From NCBI RefSeq assembly GCF_900162615.1, contig NZ_FUFN01000009.1, positions 1,024,403 through 1,088,402 of the forward strand: a DNA stretch of 64,000 nt, read 5' to 3'. This stretch comes from Virgibacillus proomii. Its GTDB lineage: Bacteria > Bacillota > Bacilli > Bacillales > Amphibacillaceae. Made by a program: the position numbers and the translations under genes. Of the stretch, positions 52,327 to 61,681 are shown in pieces; within the stretch, counting starts at the first letter, position 1; each line of letters starts with the position of its first letter. The notes beneath the pieces are model-generated. The model was not told where the DNA came from and ran no database searches. It was given only the letters and a program-made list of their open reading frames with translations.

Positions 52327-53325
52327 ATGAATAAAGTTACTATGCAAGATATCGCTGATTATCTAAACATTTCAAAAAACTCTGTCTCGCAGGCATTAAG
52401 AAATAAAAATGGTGTAAGCCAACAAACAAAGAATGCAGTTTTACAGGCGGCTAAATTGCTTGGCTACAATTACTCTGAAAGAAAAGTTAAAAAAAGTTCA
52501 TTAAAATTTATCCTTTTTGCAACCAATTTTGCCTTATCACAGACAAGTTTTTTTGGGGAGTTAGTAAGTAGTATTCAAAGTAAATGCATGAAAGAGAATA
52601 TTGAACTTACAATCCAAGAAATTGATCCAATTTTATTTGAAACACTTGAAATTCCCAATGATTTAAATAATTATGATGGGGTTCTAATTTTATCTCACAG
52701 TAATAATGAGTGGATAAGAAGAATTATTGACACAAATATCCCGACCGTTATAGTTGATCACCACGATCCAACACTTTTATCAGATACCATACTAACAAAG
52801 AACACAGATGGCGCTTTTTCAGCGATTTCTTTACTTGTTGAGAATGGTTATAAAAATATCGGCTTTATAGGAGATATCTCTTTTTCTCCAAGCTATTCGG
52901 AGCGTTACCGTGGTTATAAAAGGGCTATAGATCACTTTGAATTACCTTTTGAAAAAGAAAATATCATTACAGAAATCGAGGAAAGCCAAGGGGCTTTATT
53001 TACAAAACTAAATCAAATTGATGACATGCCTGAAGCATGGTTTTGTGTTAACTCTGGCTTAGCCTTTATGCTCAATTCATTCCTGCAATCGCGTGAATTC
53101 AATATTCCTGAAGATATAGGGATTATTTGTTTTGATGACACAGAATTTACCCGAATGGCTCAACCCAAAATTACTAATGTAGCTACAAATCTTGAATTTA
53201 TGGGAGCATTATCTATTTCAACATTATTAGAACGAATAGAAAAACCCAACCAACCATTCATCCATAAACAAATTGTTCCCACGATAAATGTAAATGAATC
53301 CATTAGAAATAGAAAAAGCATCTAA
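52327..53325 (+). CDS. LacI-family transcriptional regulator
   Basis: A 332-residue regulator. The N-terminal HTH is 'MNKVTMQDIADYLNISKNSV', then 'SQALRNKNGVSQQTKNAVLQ', with a hinge helix at 'AAKLLGYNY'. The rest is a periplasmic-binding-like effector domain ('NNYDGVLILSHSNNEWIRRI', 'YKNIGFIGDISFSPSYSERY', 'IGIICFDDTEFTRMAQPKIT'). The ATG at 52327 has GAGAGGT 9 bases upstream; a longer frame from 52249 lacks one. It is divergent from the ABC-sugar operon and is its likely local repressor. Confidence 0.94.
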   Translation: MNKVTMQDIADYLNISKNSVSQALRNKNGVSQQTKNAVLQAAKLLGYNYSERKVKKSSLKFILFATNFALSQTSFFGELVSSIQSKCMKENIELTIQEIDPILFETLEIPNDLNNYDGVLILSHSNNEWIRRIIDTNIPTVIVDHHDPTLLSDTILTKNTDGAFSAISLLVENGYKNIGFIGDISFSPSYSERYRGYKRAIDHFELPFEKENIITEIEESQGALFTKLNQIDDMPEAWFCVNSGLAFMLNSFLQSREFNIPEDIGIICFDDTEFTRMAQPKITNVATNLEFMGALSISTLLERIEKPNQPFIHKQIVPTINVNESIRNRKSI

Positions 53326-53411
53326 CCCCTAGATTATCTTCTTATTTATGTTTTATAACCAACTGATCCATAACATAAATCCTGTTATATTACCTCTCCG
53401 CTACTTAATAT

Positions 53412-53625
53412 GGGAGCAGAAAGTAGCTTTTATACAGAGAGGTGGGCATGAACCGAATGCGTGAGCCGGTTTCGTCTTGATACTAACGCCCTAGCTACGA
53501 GCGATAAGAGCTTGTGACAAAATAAACGAAACCACGACTACGGGGAGGAGCTAATGTTAACTTATCGTTAAGAAGGAGTTCGCGAAGTATGCTTGCTGCC
53601 TAAAAACTTATGCGCGTTTTTGTTA
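53412..53625. repeat. repeat R4, diverged copy
   Basis: It carries the R4 order in worn form: ATAAACGAAACCACG, GGAGGAGCTAATGTTAACTTATCG, GAAGGAGTTCGCGAAGTATGCTTG, ACTTATGCGCG. The ends are not clear. It lies between the LacI gene and an IS remnant. Confidence 0.45.
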
Positions 53626-53689
53626 GGTACAATTGATTACTTTATACTTCTTACTTGTTGGTACTTCCTCCATCCCCCCTTTCATATCT

Positions 53690-54027
53690 TTAAGAGCTTT
53701 TTTAGCATTTTATTCTCTGTTTCAAGACGTTTAATTAGCTCAGGATCTTTAGAGCGAGTTCTTGGTCTAACCAGGTCCTTTTGCCTTTACTCGCTTCTCC
53801 TCCAATCCCTTTATACTTCAGCTTCATAGTTTTTAACCCAGCGAACGATCATTGAACGAAATACCCAATTCCTCAGCGACTCTATCTTACTCCATGCCAT
53901 CTTTCAAATAACGATCTACTGCTTTCTTCTTGAATGTTACATCATATGTCTTATTGATTTTTCCCATAAAAAATCCCCTTATAGTAGACAGATGGATATG
54001 CTTTCTTTTTCCTGTCTATTATAAGGG
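53690..54027 (-). mobile_element. IS3-family (IS150-like) OrfA remnant with inverted-repeat hairpin
   Basis: From an ATG at 53967 the minus strand reads 'MGKINKTYDVTFKKKAVDRY' and 'LKDGME', then stops and frameshifts, with 'VAEELGIS' and 'SIKGLEEK' still legible. This is the HTH OrfA of an IS150-like element. Just upstream, CCCCTTATAGTAGACAG (53975-53991) pairs with CTGTCTATTATAAGGG (54012-54027). No OrfB is present here; an OrfB fragment lies at 32.4 kb. Confidence 0.65.
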
Positions 54028-54061
54028 TTTCCTATCATTTAGACCTTGCTTGTTTTATCTA

Positions 54062-54451
54062 CTATTTATCTTTTGCCTTCTTATCCAAAATAGAGCGTAG
54101 TTCGTTAATTTCTTCATCGGATAAGGTTTCTTCCTCCATAAACTGAACGAGGAGTGATTTCAATGCGCCTCCATAAATTCGCTGAATAAAAGATTTTGCT
54201 TCTGTTCGCTGACATTCATCCTGTGAATACAAAGGGAAAAACGTATAAACCTTTGTATCCTGATTTACACCAACAACCTCTTTTTGAACAAGTCGATCTA
54301 AGAGTGTGCGCACTGTTTTAGGGCTCCAGTCCGTATATGCCTGTAAAGCTTTATATACTTCATTAGCTGTTTGGGGCTGCGGGGATCGTTTCCATAACGA
54401 TTCCATGACTTCCCACTCGGCTTCCGATATTTTTGGTACATGCTTCGTCAT
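54062..54451 (-). CDS. blaI: BlaI/MecI-family repressor
   Basis: A 129-residue dimeric winged-helix repressor of beta-lactam resistance genes. 'KISEAEWEVMESLWKRSPQP' starts the DNA-binding domain, 'WSPKTVRTLLDRLVQKEVVG' holds the recognition helix, and the C-terminal helices (about 75-125) form the dimer and the region cut on induction. GGGGGAAA precedes the ATG. It follows blaR1 with 58 bp between, on the same strand. TACAATTGTAG-type operators at 56466-56561 are its probable targets. Confidence 0.94.
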   Translation of the reverse strand: MTKHVPKISEAEWEVMESLWKRSPQPQTANEVYKALQAYTDWSPKTVRTLLDRLVQKEVVGVNQDTKVYTFFPLYSQDECQRTEAKSFIQRIYGGALKSLLVQFMEEETLSDEEINELRSILDKKAKDK

Positions 54452-54509
54452 TGCTAATTTCCCCCTATTCTTTCTGAGAGCTATGCTTTAGAATGCCTTC
54501 ATCGGTTAT

Positions 54510-56309
54510 TTAAAAATTTTCCTCTGGTATATAGATGTGTTTATCCTTTAAAATCGATAGCGTTATATCCATTGCTTCGCTTCCAGAAGCATGATCGTCT
54601 CGCTGAATATTGGTGGCAAAAAAGTACGTATTCCCCTTTGTCTCTACATAGCCAATAAACCAGCCGTTTGTATTTTTCTCATTTACGCTGCCTGTCCCTG
54701 TTTTACCTGAGAGAACAGATTCGTTTGCTTCCTCTAACTGAATAGCATCTTTCACCGTCTGAATATTTTTTTCCTTAAACTGAAATTTGTTTGTGTAAAA
54801 GTCTCGAAGTAATTGTACCTGCTCTACAGGAGATATCCGTAAAGAGGATTCGAGCCAATATCCTGCTAAGCCTTCTGAAATATCACGATTTCCGTAGTTA
54901 ATTCGTTTTAAATATGCTTCGATCTTATCCTCTTGCACCATCTGATCTAACTTCTGAAAATACCATGTTACTGAAAATGCCATAGCCGATGATAGATCAT
55001 GATCTTGATTCCAAGAATCATACGGATAAGAATTGCCACTCCATTTCATGGTGGAATGATCAGGTTTAATCACATTTGCTTCTAAACCTAATAAAGCACT
55101 GAATATCTTGTATGTGGAGTTAGGTGATACCCTTAATGTACTCCGATCCTGATTGTAAATGGTATAAGCATCCGCATTCCTATCATATAAGACAAAACTG
55201 CCTTCATAATCGTGAAAGTATTCGCTTAAGTCCTCATAACTAACCCGGTTATGGTGGAATTCATAGCGATCCTGCTTAGACATCATAGCTGATACAAATG
55301 GAATTTGGCTAAAAACAACCATAAACATTATAATAAAAACGCCGATACTTACAAGCTTTTTACTCCTGCGCTCCGGTTGATAAGCAGCAATTTTCATAAT
55401 CCGCCTTTTTATTTGCGATTTTGAACCGTTCAGCTGATTAGCTAATGAAATAGGCTTGAAGGTTGAGGATGAGTGAATAAAATGAATCAGTGTTTTCCCA
55501 TATGGTGCGTGGTCATGTTTGTCCAGCCTATTTAATACAGCTGTATCACACGCAATTTCTCTATCAAGACGTATTTCTCGAAAAGCAATCCATAGAAGCG
55601 GATTAAACCAGTAAATGAATTGATAAAAAATCAGCAGATAATTCGTAAATGTATCTTTATGCTTATAATGAGTAAGCTCATGAAGAAAAATATATTTAAC
55701 CTCTTCTTTGGAGAGCCATTGATGAAAGCCGCTAGGAATAACCACATAAGTCGTAAATAAGCCAAACGTCATCGGTGATGCAGCCAGTGGAGCTTGTAAC
55801 AGTCTTATCTTTTTGGATATATGAAGTTTCCTTTTACATTCATTAAATAAGTCTAGCACGTCTTTATCTTCTACAGCCATAGCTGAATACTTTATGCTTC
55901 TGAGCTTCAACCATGCATGGAAATAAAGCATAAAGAGCACCAATATCCCTATAAGCCAGATACTCGCAATAACTATATTAAAATTATCTAAATCAGGACG
56001 ATTCACATTGGTTGCAAAATCCTGCATCCACGTATTATCGCTTATGTCCAGTGCTTGCTCAGCGCCAACGTTTGATCTATTGCTTTCATTCTTTTGATTC
56101 TCTTGGAAAGTATGAAATGGCATAAGATGAGATTCCACTACTAAATTTGTTGGTATAAAAGGAAGTGTCAACGCAAGTAGCAAGAGAAACCATAGATTAT
56201 AATGCCATTTAGCTGATAACTGATTTCGGAATACTTTCTTAATCAGTAAAATAATAGCAATCGTAAAGGAAGAGACAAGCAATCCCGTAATAAAAAGCGT
56301 TAGAAACAT
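54510..56309 (-). CDS. blaR1: beta-lactam sensor/transducer BlaR1
   Basis: A 599-residue membrane sensor. Three or four N-terminal helices surround an M56 zinc-protease domain with 'FLHELTHYKHKD' (HELTH 210-214) and 'EIRLDREIACDTAV'; a further helix near 320-340 leads to an extracellular class-D-like penicillin-binding domain with the acylated Ser in 'SPNSTYKIFSALLG' (STYK 398-401) and a KTG box 'LSGKTGTGSVNEK'. On binding a beta-lactam it triggers loss of BlaI. All catalytic motifs look intact, although the PBP gene it faces is not. GGAGGGG lies 5 bases before the ATG. Confidence 0.95.
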   Translation of the reverse strand: MFLTLFITGLLVSSFTIAIILLIKKVFRNQLSAKWHYNLWFLLLLALTLPFIPTNLVVESHLMPFHTFQENQKNESNRSNVGAEQALDISDNTWMQDFATNVNRPDLDNFNIVIASIWLIGILVLFMLYFHAWLKLRSIKYSAMAVEDKDVLDLFNECKRKLHISKKIRLLQAPLAASPMTFGLFTTYVVIPSGFHQWLSKEEVKYIFLHELTHYKHKDTFTNYLLIFYQFIYWFNPLLWIAFREIRLDREIACDTAVLNRLDKHDHAPYGKTLIHFIHSSSTFKPISLANQLNGSKSQIKRRIMKIAAYQPERRSKKLVSIGVFIIMFMVVFSQIPFVSAMMSKQDRYEFHHNRVSYEDLSEYFHDYEGSFVLYDRNADAYTIYNQDRSTLRVSPNSTYKIFSALLGLEANVIKPDHSTMKWSGNSYPYDSWNQDHDLSSAMAFSVTWYFQKLDQMVQEDKIEAYLKRINYGNRDISEGLAGYWLESSLRISPVEQVQLLRDFYTNKFQFKEKNIQTVKDAIQLEEANESVLSGKTGTGSVNEKNTNGWFIGYVETKGNTYFFATNIQRDDHASGSEAMDITLSILKDKHIYIPEENF

Positions 56310-56465
56310 GAATTCCCCTCCATTTTAATTTTTTGGTTTAATGAGGGTTTTGACAATAATGATTAAAAAATATATTATCCTTAAATACCTTATTCTATTG
56401 TATTTTCGCAACATCATTATATAAGACAGCCATATTTTGACTCTTATTTTTTGTTGACTTCATTC

Positions 56466-56561
56466 GACTACAATTGTAGTATAAAATTACGCTTGTAGTC
56501 AATATAAATTTACTTCGTTTCTTAGTAACTTGGTATACCTTGATTGATTACATTTGTAGTC
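56466..56561. promoter_or_regulatory. three bla/mec-type operators
   Basis: GACTACAATTGTAGTA at 56466-56481 is a palindrome of the BlaI/MecI operator type (ACTACA/TGTAGT). ATTACGCTTGTAGTC at 56487-56501 and GATTACATTTGTAGTC at 56546-56561 are imperfect copies. They lie between blaR1 and the broken PBP, so both transcripts would be repressed by BlaI. Confidence 0.7.
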
Positions 56562-56612
56562 TATGCGTTTTAAATTCATACAATACTTTGGAAAGGTTAG
56601 GAGATGGTAGCG

Positions 56613-57551
56613 GTGAAACGAATATGGTTTAGGGCAGCTTTGGTTGGTTTATCAGTTCTCCCTCCTACGATCCCAATGCTTTTGTATTAGGACTCACGGA
56701 TGAGCAATGGGCAGAGTGGAGTGAAGATCCACAAAAACCGTTATTGAATCGCTTTACAAATTTGTATGCCCCCGGCTCCGTGTTTAAAACACTGACAGCT
56801 GCAGTTGGACGAAAATCCGGTATAATGGATCCAAATAAAGGTCAGACATATAGACGGATTGAAGTGGACAAAGGATGGATCATGGGGAGATTACTATGTT
56901 ACAAGAGTCAGTGACAAGTCTAAGGTAACGTTACGCGATGCTTTTGTTTATTCTGATAATATTTACTTTGCTCAAGAGGCGTTGGATATTGGACTGGAAA
57001 CTTATACACAAGAAATAAAGCGGTTTGGATTTGAGGAAAAGCTGCCCATTCCTATTACAATCATACCTTCCATTCTCTCAAATAAAGGTATAAAAAATGA
57101 AATTCAATTAGCCGATTCAGCCTATGGTCAAGGGGAAGTGATGATGAGTCCGCTGCACCTGGCTTTGGTTTATACACCTTTTGTGAATGAAGGCGATATG
57201 CTCTATCCATATTTGCTAAAAGGGGAAAAACGAAAAGTATGGAAACAGAATATGATTCCTTCAGAAATAGCTAATCAGATTACCAACTATCTTATTCAGG
57301 TAGTGGAGGATCCGCATGGTACTGCACGTGGTACTTATATCCCCGGTATGACCATTGCTGGAAAATCGGGGACAGCTGAAATCAAAGCAACGAAGGATGA
57401 CGAGAAGGGAACAGAAAATGGCTGGTTTGTTGGCTATGATACGGAACAAGCTGAGCTGTTACTTACCATGATGGTTGAAGATGTGAAAGAACGTGGAGGA
57501 AGTGGATATGTCGTAACCAAAGCAAGAAAAATCTTTCAATCTATCAAGTGA
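56613..57551 (+). pseudogene. class B penicillin-binding protein, deleted and frameshifted
   Basis: The signal 'VKRIWFRAALVGLSVLPP' (GTG at 56613) is joined near 56662, in another frame, to 'SYDPNAFVLGLTDEQWAEWS', so several hundred codons of the N-terminal and dimerisation domains are missing. A second frameshift near 56850 separates 'NLYAPGSVFKTLTAAVG' (SxxK box) from 'GLKWTKDGSWGDYYVTRVSD'. The rest is open to 57551 and holds 'FVYSDNIYF' (SxN) and 'IAGKSGTAEIKAT' (KSG). It resembles MecA/PBP3-type low-affinity PBPs, which fits control by the adjacent bla operators. No active transpeptidase can come from it. Confidence 0.8.
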
Positions 57552-57600
57552 ATATCCTATTGTAAACTAAATTGGAAAATGCCATATCACCCACCAAAAT

Positions 57601-57626
57601 CCTATAATTATAGATGTAATTATAGG
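57601..57626 (+). terminator. terminator-like hairpin
   Basis: CCTATAATTA/TAATTATAGG with a 6-base loop, then AGATTATTTCTTTT. It lies 50 bp after the PBP pseudogene. Confidence 0.5.
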
Positions 57627-57836
57627 AGATTATTTCTTTTGTAGCTTTTTGGTCAAATCCTCTCCCTGCCTAATTCTTCACCTAATGAACCAGCAAATAA
57701 GTAACTGAATGGCAACCATAACCGCTGATTTAACAAATTCACATGGATCAGGGGGCTTCTATTTAATAATTTACTTACATTTCAAAAGGCTATTTAAGGT
57801 TAAAAACTATTTCTTTAGCAAAGGAAATCTCCCCCA

Positions 57837-57886
57837 AAAAATAGCTTAATGCCTGTCTACAAGCTATTTTCTTGTAAACACTTTCA
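57837..57886. promoter_or_regulatory. hairpin and candidate cre site before the aldehyde dehydrogenase gene
   Basis: AAAATAGCTT/AAGCTATTTT forms a 10-bp stem (57837-57870). TTGTAAACACTTTCA at 57872-57886 fits the cre consensus except that the central CG is CA. Both lie 57-106 bp upstream of the ATG. The rest of 57627-57942 has no gene. Confidence 0.4.
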
Positions 57887-57942
57887 AGTCTAAGTAAAAT
57901 AAACAGTATAAGAAAACTATAAACAAAGCGGGGGAGTTCGTA

Positions 57943-59436
57943 ATGAACAGCAAAGTAAACACAGAACAACGAATTGATAAATCATACAAGCTATATATCG
58001 GTGGCCAATGGGTAGAAGGCACGGAAGGCAGAAAAATAGCTAGTTATAATCCTAGTACCGGTGAAAAACTCTCTGAAGTGATTGATGCAACACATGCTGA
58101 TGTCGATACAGCAGTTGAAGCAGCGACAAAAGCATTTCAATCTTGGAAAACTGTCGGCGTTAAAGAAAGAAGTAAATTACTTCTTAACATTGCTGATTTG
58201 ATCGATGAACATGCAGATCATTTAGCAATGGTTGAAACATTGGATAATGGTAAACCACTGAGAGAATCACGCGGCGCCGATGTTCCATTAAGTGCAGATC
58301 ATTTTCGCTATTTCGCTGGCGTTATTCGTTCTGAAGAAGGAACTGCCAAAGAATTAGATGATGATACATTAACATTAACTTTAAAAGAACCAATTGGTGT
58401 TGTAGGTCAAATTATTCCATGGAACTTCCCATTATTAATGGCTGCCTGGAAAATTGCTCCTGCAATTGCAGCAGGAAATACCGTTATTATTCATCCGTCT
58501 TCATCAACTTCACTTAGCATATTAGAATTAGCTAAATTATTAGATCAAGTATTACCTCCAGGTGTTGTTAACGTCATTACTGGTAGAGGTGCTGATTCAG
58601 GGGATTACATGCTCCATCATGAAGGCATTAGTAAATTAGCCTTTACTGGATCAACAGAAGTTGGTTATACAGTAGCAAAAGCAGCCGCTGACCGTTTAAT
58701 CCCATCTACATTAGAACTAGGTGGAAAATCTGCAAATATTTTCTTTAATGATGCACCATGGGAAAGAGCAATTGAAGGTGCTCAATTAGGTATTTTATTT
58801 AACCAAGGGCAAGTATGTAGTGCTGGATCACGTATTTTTGTTCAAGAGGGCATCTATGATAAATTTGTTAGTGAATTAAAAACAGCTTTCGAAAATATTA
58901 AGGTCGGCCTCCCTTGGGAAGATGGCGTGCAAATGGGTGCGCAAATCAATCAAAAGCAACTTGATAAAATATTACAATACGTTGAACTTGGCCAAAAAGA
59001 AGGCGCTACATTGATAACAGGCGGTTATCAAATCAAGGAAAACGGCTTAGAAAATGGTGTATTTATGGCACCAACTATTCTTGCTGATGCTTCTAATCAT
59101 ATGCGTATCTCACAAGAAGAGATCTTTGGCCCTGTTGCAACTATTATTAAATTTAAAACAGAAGAAGAAGTCATTCGTTTAGCAAATGAATCCGAATACG
59201 GCCTTGGTGGCGGTGTGTGGACAAAAGACTTGAATACTGCCCTTCGCGTATCCCGTAAAGTAGAAACAGGCCGCATGTGGGTAAACCAATATACTAACTT
59301 CTCAGCTGGTGCTCCATTTGGTGGGTATAAAAAATCAGGTATTGGTCGTGAAACATATAAGAGTGTTCTCGATGCCTACACCCAAACAAAAAATATTTTC
59401 ATCAGTATGAAAGAAGAAAAAGACGGGCTATATTAA
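57943..59436 (+). CDS. NAD(P)-dependent aldehyde dehydrogenase
   Basis: A 497-residue ALDH superfamily enzyme that oxidises aldehydes to acids. 'IIPWNFPLLMAAWKIAPAIA' and 'FTGSTEVGYTVAKAAA' bind the cofactor, the general base is Glu in 'LELGGKSANIFF', the nucleophile Cys in 'NQGQVCSAGSRIFV' (about residue 293), and 'EEIFGPVATIIKFKTEEE' and 'PFGGYKKSGIGRETYKS' close the fold. It is closest in pattern to the DhaS/betaine-aldehyde group, but the substrate is open. GGGGGAG precedes the ATG and a strong terminator follows, so it is monocistronic. Confidence 0.94.
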   Translation: MNSKVNTEQRIDKSYKLYIGGQWVEGTEGRKIASYNPSTGEKLSEVIDATHADVDTAVEAATKAFQSWKTVGVKERSKLLLNIADLIDEHADHLAMVETLDNGKPLRESRGADVPLSADHFRYFAGVIRSEEGTAKELDDDTLTLTLKEPIGVVGQIIPWNFPLLMAAWKIAPAIAAGNTVIIHPSSSTSLSILELAKLLDQVLPPGVVNVITGRGADSGDYMLHHEGISKLAFTGSTEVGYTVAKAAADRLIPSTLELGGKSANIFFNDAPWERAIEGAQLGILFNQGQVCSAGSRIFVQEGIYDKFVSELKTAFENIKVGLPWEDGVQMGAQINQKQLDKILQYVELGQKEGATLITGGYQIKENGLENGVFMAPTILADASNHMRISQEEIFGPVATIIKFKTEEEVIRLANESEYGLGGGVWTKDLNTALRVSRKVETGRMWVNQYTNFSAGAPFGGYKKSGIGRETYKSVLDAYTQTKNIFISMKEEKDGLY

Positions 59437-59446
59437 TCTCATTAAA

Positions 59447-59492
59447 AGCTGTGTCTATAAGCATTTAGCTTAGAAGACACAGCTTTTTTTTT
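59447..59492 (+). terminator. Rho-independent terminator
   Basis: AGCTGTGTCT/AGACACAGCT, a perfect 10-bp stem followed by eight T. It ends the aldehyde dehydrogenase transcript. Confidence 0.9.
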
Positions 59493-59655
59493 GCATGGAC
59501 ATGGCTTGCTAATACACGATCGTTCTGTCATTCTTTCGTAATATCATTCGCTTTTTTATACATACTTCTATATATTCGTTTTACTTATTACTCTTTTTTC
59601 ATGTATATTACAAGTAGAAGTGTTTTATTTTTAGTTATTATAAGGAGCGATTATA

Positions 59656-60846
59656 TTGGAAAGAGTAGTCGGAACAGTTGTTAGAGGCCTTCGTTGTCCA
59701 ATTATTAATCAGGGAGACAATATTGAGGAAATTGTTGTCAATAGTGTATTAAAAGCTTCCGAGGTGGAAGGTTTTCAAATAAATGATAAAGATATCGTTA
59801 CAGTAACAGAATCAGTCGTAGCACGTGCTCAAGGTAATTATGCCTCAATTGATCATATTGCTAAAGATGTTCGTTCCAAATTTGGTGAAGAAACGATTGG
59901 CGTCATATTTCCTATTTTAAGTCGGAATCGTTTTGCGATTTGTCTCCGCGGTATTGCGAAAGGGGCTAAAAAAATTGTCCTCATGCTGAACTATCCATCT
60001 GATGAAGTGGGAAATCATTTAGTAGATCTGGATATGCTTGATGAAAAAGGCGTTAACCCTTGGACAGATGTGTTAACAGAAAAAGAATTTCGAGACCTTT
60101 TTGGCTATCAAAAGCATCCTTTTACTGGAATTGATTATATCAATTATTATAAATCCATTGTAGAAGAATACGGTATGGAATGCGAAGTAATTTTTTCAAA
60201 TCAGCCAGAAACGATTTTAGATTATACTAAAAATGTGCTAAGCTGTGATATTCATTCACGATTCAGAACGAAAAAAATCTTAAAGGCCAATGGGGGAGAA
60301 AAAATTTACAGCCTGGATGACATCTTAACTGAGCCTATTGATGGCAGTGGCTATAATGAAGCATACGGCCTTTTAGGTTCTAATAAATCAACCGAGAATA
60401 CGGTTAAACTTTTCCCAAGAAAGTGCCAGCCTATTGTAGATAATATCCAACAAATGCTGAAAGAGAAGACTGGAAAAAATGTAGAAGTGATGGTATACGG
60501 AGATGGCGCATTTAAAGACCCTGTAGGGAAAATTTGGGAGCTTGCTGACCCTGTCGTCTCACCTGCTTATACATCTGGTCTTGAAGGCACGCCAAACGAA
60601 GTGAAATTAAAATATCTTGCGGATAATAATTTTGCAGACTTAAGAGGAAAAGAACTCGAGGAAGCAATTAACAACTATATTAACAATAAAGCCGAAGACC
60701 TTGTAGGTTCCATGGAAACACAAGGAACAACGCCGAGAAAACTTACTGACCTTATCGGCTCCCTATCTGACTTAACCTCAGGCAGTGGCGACAAAGGTAC
60801 ACCAATCATCTACATCCAAGGATATTTCGATAATTATACGAAATAA
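59656..60846 (+). CDS. CofE-like (coenzyme F420-0:L-glutamate ligase family) protein
   Basis: A 396-residue protein of the CofE/F420 gamma-glutamyl ligase superfamily. 'RVVGTVVRGLRCPIINQGDN', 'DKDIVTVTESVVARAQGNY', 'HSRFRTKKIL', 'YGLLGSNKSTENTVKLFPRK' and 'VMVYGDGAFKDPVGKIWELA' are readable family blocks. CofE adds glutamate to F420 in archaea and actinobacteria, but no other F420 gene is visible here and Bacillaceae generally lack the cofactor, so it probably ligates glutamate or another amino acid to a different acceptor. The TTG start has AAGGAG 8 bases upstream. It stands alone with its own terminator. Confidence 0.85.
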   Translation: MERVVGTVVRGLRCPIINQGDNIEEIVVNSVLKASEVEGFQINDKDIVTVTESVVARAQGNYASIDHIAKDVRSKFGEETIGVIFPILSRNRFAICLRGIAKGAKKIVLMLNYPSDEVGNHLVDLDMLDEKGVNPWTDVLTEKEFRDLFGYQKHPFTGIDYINYYKSIVEEYGMECEVIFSNQPETILDYTKNVLSCDIHSRFRTKKILKANGGEKIYSLDDILTEPIDGSGYNEAYGLLGSNKSTENTVKLFPRKCQPIVDNIQQMLKEKTGKNVEVMVYGDGAFKDPVGKIWELADPVVSPAYTSGLEGTPNEVKLKYLADNNFADLRGKELEEAINNYINNKAEDLVGSMETQGTTPRKLTDLIGSLSDLTSGSGDKGTPIIYIQGYFDNYTK

Positions 60847-60861
60847 GTAGGGAGTCAAGTA

Positions 60862-60905
60862 CAGGCACCATCCGGAAAATAGGTGGTGCCTGGCTTAATT
60901 CTTTT
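60862..60905 (+). terminator. Rho-independent terminator
   Basis: CAGGCACCA/TGGTGCCTG, a 9-bp stem with a 13-base loop, followed by a T-rich stretch. It lies 15 bp after the CofE-like gene. Confidence 0.75.
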
Positions 60906-61681
60906 ATCCTTTATAAACTATCTGCTTCTCTTCTAGAGCTAATTTTATGGATACCAATTAAAAAAACTGTAGATACGCTTAAATTACCCACAGTTAAAAG
61001 ATACATGTACTCTACAAAGCAGCCTAGGTTCCTTCGTATATTCTATTTTTTTAAAATGCTAGATTTTTATTTAACCTTTTAGCTAAATTGAATGCTTCCA
61101 CGCCTTTTTCTTGTTCTTAAGCTCTTATCGTATAATTATATGAATGGGAGACAATTAGAACGCTAAAATTGTCTAATCACTGCAACAAGGACAGCCATTA
61201 TATCCCCACCGGACTAATAAAGGTATCTGCACCTATTGGCAATAATTTATGCATTATATAAAAGTAGATTGCTTTGGTCTTATTTCTATATCGTATGTTA
61301 GTAAATATGGTTTCAAAGAGTGTGTCAATAATTTTGTGTAAATCCCTTTTTTACAGACATGGTTAGCCAGTTGTTCGGGAGGTAATTGCTCTTATTCTAC
61401 AGCGATAGCTACTAGCCCTTACCTTGGGTTTCTTCCTCGTGATCCGTCTTTATAGCTAAGTAATGTAACCGTTATCTGTTAACGACTCCGCTTTCCCCTG
61501 TTAATTGTCTTATCTCTAGGATGTTACTTCTTCAATATAAAAAGTATTATTACTATATAATAGTTTTCTAATGTAATTTGGAAAATTGACCCTAAAAAAT
61601 ATGTATTTATCCATTAAATCTTGGTTACGATGATAGTATGGTATATTTTTTAGATAATAAGTAGAAGCAGGGGGGTATGCA
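60906..61681. other. 776 bp without a gene
   Basis: No supported frame. GTGTGTCAATAATTTTGTGT at 61321-61340 resembles the terminal inverted repeat of some IS256-type elements, and weak protein-like stretches lie beside it, but nothing can be named. The end carries the promoter and GGGGG ribosome site of the DUF421 gene. Confidence 0.3.
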
